Assembly (NCBI GenBank): GCA_029961685.1
Contig: JARWKL010000006.1
Coordinates: 11,848,748-11,912,747, forward strand
Reading direction: 5' to 3'
Source of the DNA: Aristolochia californica
Taxonomy: Eukaryota; Streptophyta; Magnoliopsida; Piperales; Aristolochiaceae
DNA length: 64,000 nucleotides
Each line of letters starts with the position of its first letter. Position 1 is the first letter of the stretch. This document shows, piece after piece, positions 24,432 to 39,316 of the stretch. The notes beneath the pieces were generated by a model. It did not search any database. It was not told where the DNA came from and saw nothing but the letters and a program-made list of their open reading frames with translations. Made by a program: the position numbers and the translations under genes.

Positions 24432-26284
24432 AAATTTTTTTTCTAATAAAATTCCAAGCAATTACGGTTCAACTAGTGGAATTTCCAAAACTTGGATAAC
24501 AAAAACTTTCTTTCCAATTGTGGTTTGTTAATAAATTTTCTTTATTTACATTTGTTATTGTTTTGAAAAATTTTCCATTCCTAAACTCTAAAATTTTCAT
24601 TTTGTTGTGATTTATTTGCGTTTTCAACTCTTTTCTTGTTTACAAGATTAAGGGGGAGTGGAAACTCAAGTTTTTATTTAAGAAAAAATTATACATCTAA
24701 AATGTAAATACACTGTACACAAATGTAGAGGCAAATAATTTCAAAAGGTTTATTTAATTTTTTGGGATTGTAAACTCGTTCTAGTTTTTATATATTAGGT
24801 TTTGCAATCACCGTGAAAAGGGGGAGTTGGGGGATTTTTAAACTGAGTGTTGACTCCCAATCCATAAGTCATTTCTTACAAAAATAAAGCCCGTTATGCA
24901 TGATAAATCTCTTTCCAATTATCTATGACTGTAAGGTCAGCTTTTTTTAAGTGGGCAAAATAATGGCTTGTTTGACTTGGTTAAATATGCCACCAAACAT
25001 TCACTTTATTATTTAATGTGCATTTGTTATTCTCTTTGAAACGTTTGGATCCATAGGTTATTTGCAACTTTAACAACTTTCAAGCATGCATATCCATTTT
25101 TAAAACATGTGTAGAAATCTCTTTCTTATAAAATTCTAAGCTATTAGGGTTGAACTAGTGGAATTTCCCAAACTTGGATAACAAAACTATAGTGTTCCTT
25201 TGTGGTGTGTGAATAAATTTTCTTTACTTACATTTGTTATTGTTTTAAAATTTTTCCATACTTAAACTCGAAAATTTTCATTTTGTTGTGATCTATTTGC
25301 ATTTATCTTTTCTTGTTTACAAGATGAAGGGCAAGTGGAACTCAAGTTTAATATTATAAAACATTATACATTTAAAATGGAAATGCACAATGCAAAAATG
25401 TAGAGGGAGATAATTCCAAAAAGTTTCTGTAATTTTTAGGGATTGTAAACTATTTCTGGTATTTATATATTAAGTTTTGCAATCAACGGGAAAAAGGGGG
25501 AGGCGGTGGAGATTTAACCTGAGTGTTGACTCCCAATCCATAAGACATTTCTTACAAAAATATAGCCCATTACGCATGATAAATCACTTTACAATCATCT
25601 ATGATTGTTAGGTCAGCTTTTTTTAAGTGGGCAAAATAATGGCTTGTTTGACTCGTGTAAATATCCCACTGCACGTTCACTTGTGTCCATTTGTGGTTTT
25701 TTAATAAATTTTATTTATTTACATTTTTTATAGTTTTAAACTTTTTCCATACATAAACTCTAAAATTTTCATTTTGTTGTGATCTATTTTCGGTTTCATC
25801 CCTTTTCTTGTTAATGGTATGAAGGGGGAGTGGAAAATCATGCTTTGGTTTATGAAAAAACTATACATTTAATAAGGAAATGATAATGCACAAATGAAGT
25901 TGGAGATAATTCAAAAAAGTGACTATAATTTTTATGAATTGTAAACTCTTTCATGTTTTATATATTAGATTTTCCCATCGTTAGGAAAAGGGGGAGGCGA
26001 GGGATTTTTAAACTAAATGTTGACTCCCAATCCATATGTGATTTCTTACAAAAATATAGCTCGTTACGCAAGATTAATTGCTTTACAATCATCTATGATT
26101 GTTAGGTCAGATTTTTTTAAGTGGGATAACTAATGGCTTGTTTGACTCAGATAAATATCCCACCACAAGTTCACTTGAAAATTTAATGAGCGTTTGTTAT
26201 TCTCTTTAAAAGGTTTGGATCCATTGGTCATTTTCATATTTAACATGTTTCTTGCATGCATATCCATTTTTAAAATATGTGTGG
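24432..26284 (+). repeat. Partial fourth copy of the 2.0-kb HOR, truncated
   Basis: The monomers at 24432 and 25115 carry the markers of the first two members of the trimer at 16385 and 17065 (GTAAATACACTGTACACAAA, AACTCGTTCTAGTTTTTATA, AAAACTATAGTGTTC, TTAAACTCGAAAATTTTC). The series then breaks at a ~190-bp deletion at 25680-25690, which removes the next anchor. The copy is separated from the main HOR block by the three monomers at 22422-24431. Confidence 0.85.
25674..25692 (+). other. ~190-bp deletion junction removing an anchor
   Basis: GCACGTTCACTTG is joined to TGTCCATTTGTGG. The end of one monomer and the start of the next are lost, so the anchor spacing here is 1,170 bp (two monomers minus about 190). 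Confidence 0.85.
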
Positions 26285-29200
26285 AAATCTCTTTCGTATA
26301 AAATTCCCAAACATGTATAACAGAAGTTTTGTGTTCATTTGTGGTGTGTGAATAAATTTTCTTTACTTAAATTTTTTATTTTTTTAAACTTTTTCAATAC
26401 ATAAACTCTAAAATTCTTTTATTGTTGTGATCTATTTTCGTTTTCATCTCTTCTCTTGTTAACGAGACGAAGGGGGAGTGGAAACTCAAGTTTTGATTTT
26501 AGAAAAAAGTATACATCTAAAATGGAAATGTACAATGCACAAATGTAGAGGGAGATAATTCCTAAAAGTGTCTGTAATTTTTAGGGATTGTAAACTCTTT
26601 TTAGTTTTTATTTATTAGGTTTTGCAATTGTCGGGAAAAGGGGGAGGCAGGGGATTTGTAGACTGAGTGTTGACTCCCAATCCATAAATCATTTCTTACT
26701 AAAATATAGCCTGTTACGCATAATAAATCACATTACAATCATCTATGATTTTCAGGTCAGGTTTTTGTAAGTAGACAAAATAATGGCTTATTTGACTTGG
26801 GTAAATATGCCACCGCATGCTCACTTGAGAATTTAATGAGCATTTGTTATTCTCATTAAAAGATTTGGATCCATTGGTCATTTGCATATTTAACATGTTT
26901 CAAGCATGCATATACATTTTTAAAAGATGTGTGGAAATCTCTTTGTTATAAAATTCCAAGCCATTAGGTTGAACACATGGAATTTCCGAAACTTGGATCA
27001 CAAAGCTTTTGTGTTCATTTGTGGTGTGTGAATAAATTTTCTTAATTTACATTTGTTATTGTTTTAAATTTTCTCCATAAAAAACACTGCAATTTTCATT
27101 TTCTTGTGATCTTTTTGTGTTGTCATCTCTTTTCTTGTTTACAAGATCAAGGGGGAGTGGAAACTCAAGTTTTGATTTAAGAAAAAAATTATACATCTAA
27201 AATGGAAATGCACAATGCAAAAATGTAGAGGGAGATCCTTCCAAAAAGTTTCTGTACTTTTTAGGGATTGTAAACTCTTTTTAGCTTTTATATATTAGGT
27301 TTTGCAATCATCGGGAAAAAGGGGAGGCGAGGGATTTTTAAACTGAGTATTTACACCCAATCCACAAGTCATTTCTTACAAAAATATAGCCCGTTATGCA
27401 TGATAAATCGCTTTATAGTCATCTATGATTGTGAGGTCGACTTTTTGTAAGTGGGCAAAATAATGGCTTGTTTGACTCTGGTAAATATCCCACCGCACGT
27501 TCACTTGAGAATTTAAAGAGCGTTTTTTATTCTCTTTAAAAGGTTTGGATCCATAGGTTATTTGCATCTTTAACATGTTTCAACCATGCATATCCATTTT
27601 GAAAACATGTGTAGAAATGACTTTCTTAAAAAATTCTAATGTATTGGGGTTGAACTAGTGGAATTTCCCAAACTTGGATAACAAAACTTTAGTGTTCATT
27701 TGTGGTGTGTGAATTAATTTTTTTTACTTACATTTGTTATTCAACTTGTTCCATACATAAACTCTAAAATTCTCATTTTGTTTTGATCTAAGTGCGTTTT
27801 CATCTCTTTTATTGTTTACGAGATGAAGGTGGAGTGGAAACTCAAGTTTTGATTTAAGAAAAAAGTATACATCTAAAATCGAAATGCACAATGCACAAAT
27901 GTAGAGGGAGATAATTCCTAAAATTTTCTGCAATTTTTAGGGATGGTAAACGCTTTTTAGTTTTTATACATTAGGTTTTGCAATCGTCAAGAAAAGGGGG
28001 AGGCGGGGAATTTTTAAACTGAGTGTTGACTCCCAATTCATAAGTCATTTCTTACAAAAACATAGCCCGTTACGCATGATAAATCGCTTTACAATCATCT
28101 ATGATTATTAGGTCAACTTTTTGTAAGTAGGCAAAATAATGACTTGTATGACTCAGGTAAATATCCCACTGCATATTCACTTGAGAATTTAATGAGCCTT
28201 TGTTGTTCTCTTTAAAAGGTTAGAAACCATAGGATCATTTGCATCTTTAACATGTTTCAAATATGCAAATCCATATTTAAAACATGTGTAGAAATCCCTT
28301 TCTTATAAAATTCCAACCTATTAGGGTTTAACTAGTGGAATTTTCCAAACCTGGATAACAATACTTTTGTGTTCATTTGTGGTGTGTGAAATATTTTCTT
28401 TACTTACATTTTTTATTGGTTTAAACTTTTCCATCCATAAACTCTAAAATTTTCATTTCGTTGTGCTCTCTTTTCATGTTTACGAGATGAAGGGGGAGTG
28501 GAAATGCATGTTTTGATTTAAGAAAAAGGTATACATCTAAAATGGAAACGCACAATGGACAAATGTAGAGGGATATAATTCCAAAAAGTGTCTCTAACTT
28601 TTAGGGATTGTAAAGTCTTTTCCGTTTTTATGTATTAGGTTTTGCAATCGTCGAGAAAAGGGGGAGAAGGGGATTTTTAAAATGTGTGTTGACTCCAAAT
28701 CCATAAGTCATTTCTTTCAAAAATAAAGCCTGTTACGCATGATAAATCACTTTACAATCATCTATGATTGTTGGGTCAGCTCTTTGTAAATGGGCAAAAT
28801 AATTGCTTGTTTGACTTGTCTAAATATCCCATCGCATGATCACTTGAGAATTTAATGATCATTTGTTATTCTCTTTACAAGGCTTGGATCCAATGGTCAT
28901 TTGCATCTTTAACATGTTTCAAGCATGCATATACATTTTTAAAACTTGTCTAGAAATCTCTTTCTTATAAAATTCGAAGCTATTAGGGTTAAACTAGTAG
29001 AATTTCCCAAACTTGGATAACAAAACTTTTGTGTTTATTTGTAGTGTGTGAATAAATTTTCTTTACTTACATTTGTTATTGGTTTAAAAATTTTCCAAAC
29101 ATAAACTCTAAAATATTCATTTTTTTGTGATCTATTTGCATTTTCATCTCTTTTCTTCTTTACGAGAAGAAGGGGGAGTTGAAACTCAAGTTTTGATTTA

Positions 29201-31653
29201 AGAAAAAAGTATACATCTAAAATGGAAATGCACAATGCACAAATGTAGAGGGTGATAATTTCAAAAAGTGTCTATAAGTTTTATGGATTCTAATCTCTTT
29301 TAGTTTTTATATATTAGGTTATGCAATCATCAGGAAAAGGGGGAGGCGGGTGATTTGTAAACTGAGTGTTGACTCCCAATCCATAAGTCATTTCTTAAAA
29401 AAATATAGCCTGTTACGCATGATAAATAGCTTTACAATCATCTATGATTGATAGGTCAGCTTTTTGTAAGTGGGAAAAATAATAGCTTGTTTAAATCGGG
29501 TAAATATCGCACCGCACGTTCACTTGAGAATTTAATGAGCGTTTGTTATTCTCATTAAAAAGTTTGGAACCATAGGTCATTTCCATCTTTAACATGTCTC
29601 AAGAATTCATATCCATTTTTAAAACATGTATATAAATCACTTTCTTATAAAATTCCAAGCTATTAGGGTTTAACTAGAGGAATTTCCCTAACTTATATAA
29701 CAATACTTTTGTGTTCATTTGTGGTGTGTGAATAAATTTTTTTTACTAACAATTGTTAATGTTTTAAACTTTTTCCAAACATAAACTCTAAAATTTTCAT
29801 TTTGTTGTGATCTATTTGCGTTTTCATCTGTTTTCTTGTTTACGAGATGAAGGGGGAGTCAAAATACAAGTTTTGATTTAAGAAAATGTATACATCCAAA
29901 ATGGAAATGCACAAGGCACAAATGTAGAGGGAGATAATTTCAAAAAGTATCAATAATTTTTAGGGATTATAAACTCTTTTTATTTTTTCTATATTTTATT
30001 TTGCAATCGTCGAGAAAAGGGCCAGGCATGGGATTTTTTAAACTAATTGTTGACTCCCAATCCATATGTCATTTCTTACAAAAATATTACCCGTTACGCA
30101 TGATAAATTTCTTTTCAATCATCTATGATTGTTAGGTTATCTTTTTGTATGTTGGCAAAATAATAACATGTTTGACTCGAGTAAATATCCCAGTGCACGT
30201 TCCCTTGAGAATTTAATGAGCGTTTATATTCTCTTTAAAAGGTTTGTATCCATTGGTCATTTGCATCTTTAAGATGTTTCAAGCATGCATATCTATTTTT
30301 AAAACATGTCTAGAAATCTCTTTCTTATAAAATTTCAAAGTATTAGGGTTGAACTAGTGGAATTTCCCAAACTTAGTTAGCAGGACTTTTGTGTTCATTT
30401 TCGGTGCGGGAATAAATTTTCTTTACTTAAATCGGTTATTGTTTTAAACTTTTTCTATACATAAACTCTAACATTTTCCTTTTTTTGTGTTCTATTTGCG
30501 TTTTTATCCCTTTTCTTGTTTACGAGATGAAGGGTTAGTGAAAACTCAAGTTTTGATTGAAGAAAAAAGTTATCATCTAAAATGGAAGTGCACAATGCAC
30601 AAATATAGAGGGAGATTATTCCAAAAAGTGCCTTTAACTTTTAGGAATTGTAAATACATTTTAATTTTTATATATTAGGCTTTGCAATCATCGGGAAAAG
30701 GGGATGATGGGACTCCCAATCCATAAGTCATTTCTTACAAAAAATATAGCCCGTTACGCATGATAAATCGCTTTACAATCGTATATGACTGTTAGGTCAG
30801 CTTTTTGTAAGTGGGTAAAATAATGTCTTGTTTGTCTCGGGTAAATATCCCACCGTACGTTCACTTGAGAATTTAATGAGTGTTTGTTATTCTCTTTAAA
30901 TTGTTTGGATCCAAAGGTCATTTGCATCATTAACATGTTTCAAGCATGCATATCCATTTTTAAAACATGTGTAAAAATCTCTTTCTTATAAAATTCTAAG
31001 CTATTAGGATTGAACTAGTGGAATTTCCCAAACTTGGATAACAATACTTATGTGTTCATTTGTGGTGTGTGAATAAATTTTCTTTACTTACTTTTGTTAT
31101 TTTTTTAAACTTTTTCCATGCATAAACTCTAAAATTTTCATTTTTTTGTGATCTATTTGCATTTTCATCCCTTTTCTTGTTTACGAGATGAAGGGAGAGT
31201 GGAAACTCAAGTTTTGATTTAAGAAAAAAGTATACTTCTAAAATCGAAATGCACAATGCACAAATGTAGAGGGTGATAATTCCAAAAAGTGTTTGTAATT
31301 TTTAGGGATTGTAAACTCTTTTTAGTTTTTATATATTAGGTTTTGCAATTGTCTGGAAAAGGGGGAGGCAGGGGATTTTTAAACTGAGTGTTCACTCTTA
31401 ATCCATAAGTCATTTCTTTAAAAAATATAGCCTGTTACACATGATAAATGGCTTTACAATCATTGATGATTGTTTGGTCAGTTTTTTTTAAGTGGGCAAA
31501 ATAATGGCTTGTTAGACTCAGGCAAATATCCCACTACAAGTTCACTTGAGAATTTAATGAGCGTTTCTTATGCTATTTAAAAGTTTGGATCCATAGGTCA
31601 TTAGCATCTTGAACATGTTTCAAACATGCATATCCATTTTAAAACAAGTGTAG
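26285..31653 (+). repeat. Ordinary satellite monomers
   Basis: Anchors are at 26285, 26935, 27615, 28292, 28954, 29634, 30314 and 30975. Small deletions lie near 26303 (AAATTCCCAAACAT, about 30 bp lost, shared TTCC), 28466 (GTTGTGCTCTCTTTTC, about 18 bp lost) and 30705 (GGGGATGATGGGACTCCC, about 18 bp lost). No other sequence is seen. Confidence 0.88.
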
Positions 31654-33687
31654 AAATTTCTTTCTTATAAAATTCCAAGCTATTATGGCTAAACTAGTTG
31701 AATTTCCCATACTTGGATAACAAAACTTTTATGTCCATTTGTGGTGTGTGAATAAATTTTCTTTACTTACATATGTTATTTTTTTAAACTTTCTCCATAT
31801 AGAAACTCTAAAATTTTCATTTAGTTGTGATCTATTTTCATATTCATCACTTTTCTCGTTTACGAGTTGAAGGGGAAGTGGAAACTCATGTTTTGGTTTA
31901 AGAAAAAATTATACATCTAAAATGGAAATGCACAATGCAAAAATATAGAGGGCGATAATTCATAAAAGTGTCTATAATTTTTGGGGATTGTAAACTCTAC
32001 TTTTCATATATTATGTTTTGCAATCGTTGGGAATATGGGGAGGTGGGGGATTTTTAAACTAAGTCTTGACTCCCACTCCATAAGTCATTTATTAAAAAAA
32101 TATAGCTCATTACACATGATTAATCGCTTTACAATCATCTATGATTGTTAGGTCAGCTTTTTGTAAGTGGGCAAACTAATGGCTTGTTTGACTCAGGTAA
32201 ATATCCCCCCACACGTTCACTTGAGAATTTAATAACCGTTTGTTATTCTCTTTAATAGGTTTGGATCCTTTGGTCATTTTAATCTTTAATATGTTTCGAG
32301 CATGCATATCCATTTTTAAAACATGTGTAGAAATCTCTTTCTTATAAAATTCCATGCAATAATGGTTGAACTAGTGGAATTTCCCAAACAAGAATAACAA
32401 AAGTTTTTTGTTCTTTTGTGGTGTGTAAATAAATTTTCTTTACTTACATTCGTTATTTTTTAAGACTTTTTACAAATATAAACTCTAAAATTCTCATTTT
32501 GTTGTGATCTATTTGTGTTTCCATCTCTTTTCTTGTTTACGAGTTGAAGGGGGAGTGGAAACTCAAGTTTTTATTTAAGAAAAAACTATACATCTAAAAT
32601 TGAAATGTACAATGCACAAATGTAGAGGGACATAATTCAAAAAAGTGTTTGTAGTTTTTAGGGATTGTAAACTCTTTTTATTTTTTATATATTAGGTTTT
32701 GCAATTGTAGAGAAAAGGGGGTGGCGAGGGATTTTTAAACTGAGTGTTGACTCCCAATCCATAAGTCATTTCTTACAAAAATATAGCCTATTATGCATAA
32801 TGAATTGCTTTGAAATCATCTATGATTGTACGGTCAACTTTTTGTCAGTGGGGAAGATAATGGCCTGTTTGACTCGGGTAAATATGCCACTACACGTTCA
32901 CTTGGGAATTTAATGAGCGTTTATTATTCTCTTTAAAAGGTTTGTTTCCATGGTCATTTGCATGTTGAACATGTTTAAAGCATGCATATCCATTTTTAAA
33001 ACATGTGTAGAAATCTCTTTCTTATAAAATTCAAAGCTATTAGGGTCCAACTAGTGGAATTTCCCAATCTTGGATAACAAAACTTGTGTTCATTTGTGGT
33101 GTGTGAATATATTTTCTTTAATAATATTTGTTATTGTTTTAAAAAAATTCCATACATAATCTCTAAACTTTTTATTATGTTGTGATCTATTAGCTTTTTC
33201 ATCTCTTTTCTTGTTTACAAGATGAAGGGGGAGTGGAAACTCAAGTTTTGATATAAGAAAATATTATACATCTAAATGGAAATGCACAATGCACAAATGT
33301 AGATGGAGATAATTCCAAAAATTTTATGTAATTTTTAACGATTGTAAACTCTTCCGAGTTTTTTTATTAGGTTTTGCAATCATCAGGAGATGGGGGAGGT
33401 GGGGGATTTTTAAACTGAGTGTTGACTCCAAATCCATAAGTCATTTCTTACAAAAAAAATAGCCCGTTACGCATGATAAATCAATTTATAATCATGTATG
33501 AATTTTAGGTCAGCTTTTTATAAGTGGGACAAATAATGGCTTGTTTGACTTGGGTAAATATCCCACCACAGGTTCACTTGAGAATTTAATGAGCGCTTAT
33601 TATTCTCATTAAAAAGTTTGGATCCATAGGTCATATGCATCTTTAACATGTTTCAAGCATGCATATCCATTTTTAAAACATTTGTAG
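31654..33687 (+). repeat. Three-monomer segment matching 51736-53755
   Basis: Anchors 31654, 32331 and 33011 correspond in order to 51736, 52389 and 53101, and to 60999 and 62206 with the monomer between them. Shared markers are ATTTAGTTGTGATCTATTTT with GTTTACGAGTTGAAGG in the first; GCAATAATGGTTGAACTAG and AACAAAAG in the second; and TTATTATGTTGTGATCTATT, CATAATCTCTAAA and GAATATATTTTCTTTA in the third. The offset to the downstream copy is about 20.06-20.09 kb. It shows that part of the 14-monomer order existed before or outside the two recognised HOR copies. Confidence 0.85.
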
Positions 33688-36600
33688 AAATCTCTTTCTG
33701 ATAAAATTCCAAGCTATTAGGGTTGAAATAGTGGAATTTTCGAAACTTGGATAATAAAACTTTTGTGTTTATTTATGGTGTGTGAATAAATTTTCTTTAC
33801 TTATATTTTTTATTGTTTTAAACTTTTTCCATTCTTAAACTCTATAATTTTCATTTTTTTGTGATCTATTTGCGTTTTTATCTCTTTTCTTGTTTACAAG
33901 ATGAATGGGGAGTGGAAACTCAAGTTTTGATATAAGAAAAAATTATACATCGAAAATGGAAATGCCCAATGTAAAAATTTAGAGGGAGACAAATCAAAAT
34001 GTTTATGTAATTTTTAGGGATTGTAAACTCTTTCTAGTTTTTATATATTAGGTTTTCAATCATCGGGAAAAGGGGGAGGCGGGGAATTTTTAAACTAAGT
34101 GTTTACTCCCAATCCATAAGTAATTTCTTACAAAAATATAACCCATTAGGCATGATAAATCTTTTTACAATCATCTATGATTGTTAGGCCAAATTTTTAT
34201 AAGTGGGCAAAATAATGGCTTGTTTGACTCGTGTAAATATCCCACCTCACATTCTTTGGAGAAATTAATTAGCGTTTGTTATTCTCTTTAAAAAGTTTGG
34301 ATCCATAGGTCATTTGCATCTTTAAAATTCCAAGCATGCATATCCATTTTTAAAACATGTGTAGAAATCTCTTTCTTATAAAATTCCAAGCTGTTAGAGT
34401 TGAACTAGTCGAATTTCCCAAACTTGGATAACAAAACTTTTGTGTTCATTTGTGGTGTGTGAATAAATTTTCTTTACTTACATTTTTTATTTTTTTAAAC
34501 TTTTTGCATACATAATCTCTAAAATTTTCATTTAGTTGTGATCTATTTGCATTTTTATCTCTTTTCTTGTTTACAAGATGAAGGGCAAGTGGAAAGTCAA
34601 GTGTTGATATAAGAAAAAATTATACATCTAAAATGGAAATACACAATGTACAAATATAGAAGGAGACAGTTCCAAAATGTGTCTGTAATTTTTAGGGATT
34701 GTAAACTCTTTCTAGTTTTTATATATTAGGTTTTGTAATCATCGGGAAAAGGGGGAGGCCGGGGATTTTTAAACTGAGAGTTTACTCCCAATTCGTAAGT
34801 CATTTCTTACAAAAATATAGCCCAACCCATTACGCATGATAGATCGCTTTACAATCATCTATGATTGTTAGGCCAGCATTTTGTAAGTGGGCAAAATAAT
34901 GGCTTGTTTGACTCAGGTAAATATCCCACCGCACTCACTTGAGAAATTAATGAGTGTTTGTTATTGTCTTTAAAAAGTTTGGATCCATAGGTCATTTTCA
35001 TCATTAACATGTTTGAAGCATGCATATCTATTTTTAAAACATGTGTGTAAATCTCTTTCTTATAAAATTCCAAGCTATTAGGTTGAACTAGTGGAATTTC
35101 CCAAACTTGGATCACAAAACTTTTGTGTTCATTTGTGGTGTGTGAATTAATTTTCTTAACTTACATTTTTTATTGTATTAAACTTTTTCCATACATAAAG
35201 TCTAAAATTTTCATTATTTTGTGATCTATTTTCGTTTTCATCCCTTTTCTTGTTTACAAGATTAAGGGGGAGTTGAAACTCAAGCTTTGATTTCAGAAAA
35301 AAATTATACATCTAAAATGGAAATGCACTCTACACAAAATTAGAGGGAGATAATTCCAAAAAGTATTTGTAATTTTTAGGGATTGTAAACTATTTTTAGT
35401 ATTTATATATTGGGTTTTGCAATCTTCGGGAAAAAAAGGAGGTGAGGGATTTTTAAACTGAGTGTTGACTCTCAATCCATAAGTCATTTCTTACAAAAAT
35501 ATAGCCCATTACGCATGATAAATCGTTTTACAATCATCTGTGATTGTTAGGTCAACCTTTTTTATGTGGGCAAAATAATGGCTTGTTTGCCTCGAGTAAA
35601 TATTCCACCACACGTTAACTTGAGAATTAATGAGCGTTTTTTATTCTCTTTAAAAGGTTTGGATCCATTGGTCATTTTCATCTTTAACATGTTTCAAGCA
35701 TGCATATCTATTTTTAAAACATGTGTAGAAATCTATTTCTTACAAAATCCCAAGCAATAATGGTTGAACTAGTGGAATTTCCCAAATATGGATAACAAAA
35801 GTTTTGTGTTCATTTGTGGTGGATGAATAAATTTTCTTTACTTACATTTGTTATTTTTTAAAACTTTTTCAATGCATAAACTCTAAAATTTTTATTTTGT
35901 TGTGATCTGTTTGCATTTTCATCTTTTTTCTTGTTTACGAGATGAACGGGAGTGGAAACTCAAGTTTTGATATAAGAAAAACATTATAAAACTAAAATGG
36001 AAGTGCACAATGCACAAATATAGAGGGAGATAATTTCAAAAGTTTATGAAATTTTTACGGATTGCAAACTCTTTCTACTTTTTATATATTAGGTCTTGCA
36101 ATCATCGGGAAAAGGGGGAGGCGGGGAATTTTTGAACTGAGTGTTTACTCCCAATCCATAAGTCGGTTCTTACAAAAATAAAGCTTGTTACGCATGATAA
36201 ATCATTTTACAATCATATAGGATTGTAAGGTCAGTTTTTTGTAAGTGGGCAAAATAATGGCTTGTTTGACTTGGGTTCATATCCCACCGCACGTTCACTT
36301 GAAAATTTAATGAGCGTTTGTTATTCTCTTTAAAAGGTTTGGATATAGAGGTCATTTCATCTTTAACATGTTTCAAGCATGCATATCCATTTTTAAAACA
36401 TGTGTAGAAATCTCTTTCTTATAAAATTCAAAGCTATTAGGGTTGAACTAGTGGAATTTCCATAATTTGTATAAAAAAACTTTTGTGTTTATTTGTGGTG
36501 TGTGAATAAATTTTCTTTACTTCCATTTGTTATAGTTTTAAATTTTTTTTCAGTCATAAACTCTAAAATTTTCATTTTCTTATGATCTATTTGTGTTTTC

Positions 36601-37497
36601 ATCTTTTTTCTTGTTTACAAGATGAAGGGGGAGTGGAAACTCAAGGTTTGATTTAAGAAACAATTATACATCTAAAATGGAAATGCACAATGCACAAATG
36701 TAGAGGGAGATAATTCCAAAAATTTTCTGTAATTTTTAAGGATTTTTATATCTTTCGAGTTTTTATTTATTAGGTTTTGCAAACATCGGGAAAAAGGGGG
36801 TGGCGGGGGATTTTTAAACTGGGTGTTGGTTCCCAATCCATAAATAATTTCTTAGATAAAAATAACCCGTTACGCATGATAAATCACTTTACAATAGTCT
36901 ATGATTGTTAGGTAACATTTTTGTAAGTGGGCAAAAAAATGGCTTATTTGACTTGGTTAAATATCCCACCGCACGTTCCTTTAGAATTTAATGAGCGTTT
37001 GTTATTCTCATTAAAAGGTTTAGATCCATAGGTTATTTCCATCTTTATCATGTTTCAATCATGCATATCTATTTTTAAAACAAGTGTAGCAATCTCTTTC
37101 TTATAAAATTCCAAGCTATTAGAGTTGAACTAGTGAAATTTCCTATACTGGGATAACAAAACTTTTATGTTCATTTGTGGTGTGTGAATAAATTTTCCTT
37201 ACTTACATTTTTTATTGTTTTAAAAATTTTCTATACATAAACTCCAAAATTTTCATTTAGTTGTGATCTATTTGCATTTTTATCTCTTTTCTTGTTTACA
37301 AGATGGAGGGGAAGTGGAAAATCAAATTTTGATATAATAAAAAAATATACATCTAAAATGGAAATACACAATGCACAAATTTAGAGGGAGACAATTCCAA
37401 AAATTTTCTATAATTTTTTGGGATTGTAAACTCTTTCTAGTTTTTATATATTATATTTTGCAACCATCGGGAAAAATGGGAGGCGGGGGATTTTTAA

Positions 37498-37512
37498 ACT
37501 GAGTGTCATTTC
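37498..37512 (+). other. 18-bp deletion scar
   Basis: AACTGAGTGTCATTTCTTAC lacks the usual TGACTCCCAATCCATAAG between GTGT and CATTTC. Confidence 0.8.
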
Positions 37513-39299
37513 TTACAAAAATATAGCTCATTACGCATGGTAAATTGCTTTACAACCATATATGATTGTTAGGTTAGTTTTTTTTAATTGGGTAAAATAA
37601 TGACTTATTTGACTCGGGTAAATATCTAGTCACACGTTCACTTGATATTTTAATGAGTGTTGGTTATTCTTTTTAAAAGGTTAGGATCCATTGGTCATTT
37701 TCATCTTTAACATGTTGCAAGCACGCATATCCATTTTTGAAACATGTGTAGAAAACTCTTTTTTTTAAAAATTCCAAGCTATAATTGTTGAACTAATGGA
37801 ACTTCCCAAACATGGATATGAAAATTTTTGTGTTCATTTGTGGTGCCTACATAAATTTTCTTCGCTTACATTTGTTATTGTTTTAAACTTTTTCCATACA
37901 TAAACTCTAAAATTCTCATTTTGTTGTGATCTATTTTTGTTTTTATCTCCTTTCTTGTTTACGAGATGAAGGGGGAGTAGAAAATCAAGTTTTGATTTAA
38001 GGAAAAAGTATACATCTAAATTTGAAATTCACAATGCAAAAATGTAGATGGAGATAATTCCAAAAAGTGTCTATAATTCTAAGGAATTATAAACTCTTTT
38101 TAGTGCTTATATATCAGGCAGGTTTGAATTTGACGGGAAAAGGGGGAGGCAGGGGATTTTTAAATTGAGTGTTGACACCCAATGCATAAGTCGTTTCTTA
38201 CAAAAATATAGACCGTTACGCATGATAAATTGCTTTTCAATCATCTATGATTGTTAGGTCAACTTTTTGTAAGTGGGGAAAATAATGGCTTGTTTGACTT
38301 GGGTAAATATTCCACTGCACGTTCACTTGAGAATTTAATGAGCGTTTATTATTCTCTTTAAAATGTTTTTATCGATATGTCATTTGCATCTTTAACAAGT
38401 TTCAAGCATGCATATCCATTTTGAAAACATGTCTAGAAATCCATTTCTTATAACATTCCAAAGTATTAGGGTTGAACTAGTCGCTTTCCCAAACTTGAAT
38501 AACAAAATTTTTGTCTTCATTTGTGGTAAGTAAATAAATTTTCTATTCATACATTTGTTATTGTTTTAAAAATTTTCCATATATAAACTCTAAATGTTTT
38601 TTTTTGTGATCTATTTGTATTTTCATCTCTTTTCTTGTTTGCGAGATGAAGGGGGGGAGTTGAAACTCAAGTTTTGATTTAAGAAAATAGTATAAATCTA
38701 AAATGGAAATGGACAATGCACAAATGTAGAGGGAGATAATCCCAAAAAGTGTCTGTAATTTTTATGGATTGTAAAATTTTATAATTTTTATATATTTAGT
38801 TTTACAATCGTCAGGAAAAGGTAGGGGCAGGGGATTTTTAAACTTTGTGTTGACTCCCAATCCATTAGTCATTTCTTAAAAAAATAAAGCATGTTAGGCA
38901 TTGTAAAGTGCTTTACAATCATATATGATTGTTAGATCAGCTTGATGTAAGTGGGCAAAATAATAGCTTGTTTGACTCGGGTAAATATCCCACCCCATGT
39001 TCACTTGAGAATTTAATGAGAGTTTGTTATTCTCATTAAAAGGTTTGGATCCATAGGTCATTTGCATCTTTAACATATTTCAAGCATGCATATCCATTTT
39101 TAAAACATGTGTAGAAATCTCTTTCTTATAAAATTCCAAGCTATTAGGGTTGAACTAGTGAATTTCTCAAACTTGGATAACAAAAAATTTGTGTTTATTT
39201 CTGGTGTGTGAATAAATTTTATTTACTTACATTTTTTTTTAATTTTTTATATTGAAAACTCTCAATTTTTCATTTTGTTGTGATCTATTTGCGTTTTCA

Positions 39300-39316
39300 T
39301 CTCTTTTAAGGTGGAG
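39300..39316 (+). other. Deletion scar in monomer (654 bp)
   Basis: ATCTCTTTTAAGGTGGAGTGG lacks the usual CTTGTTTACGAGATG stretch. Confidence 0.8.
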
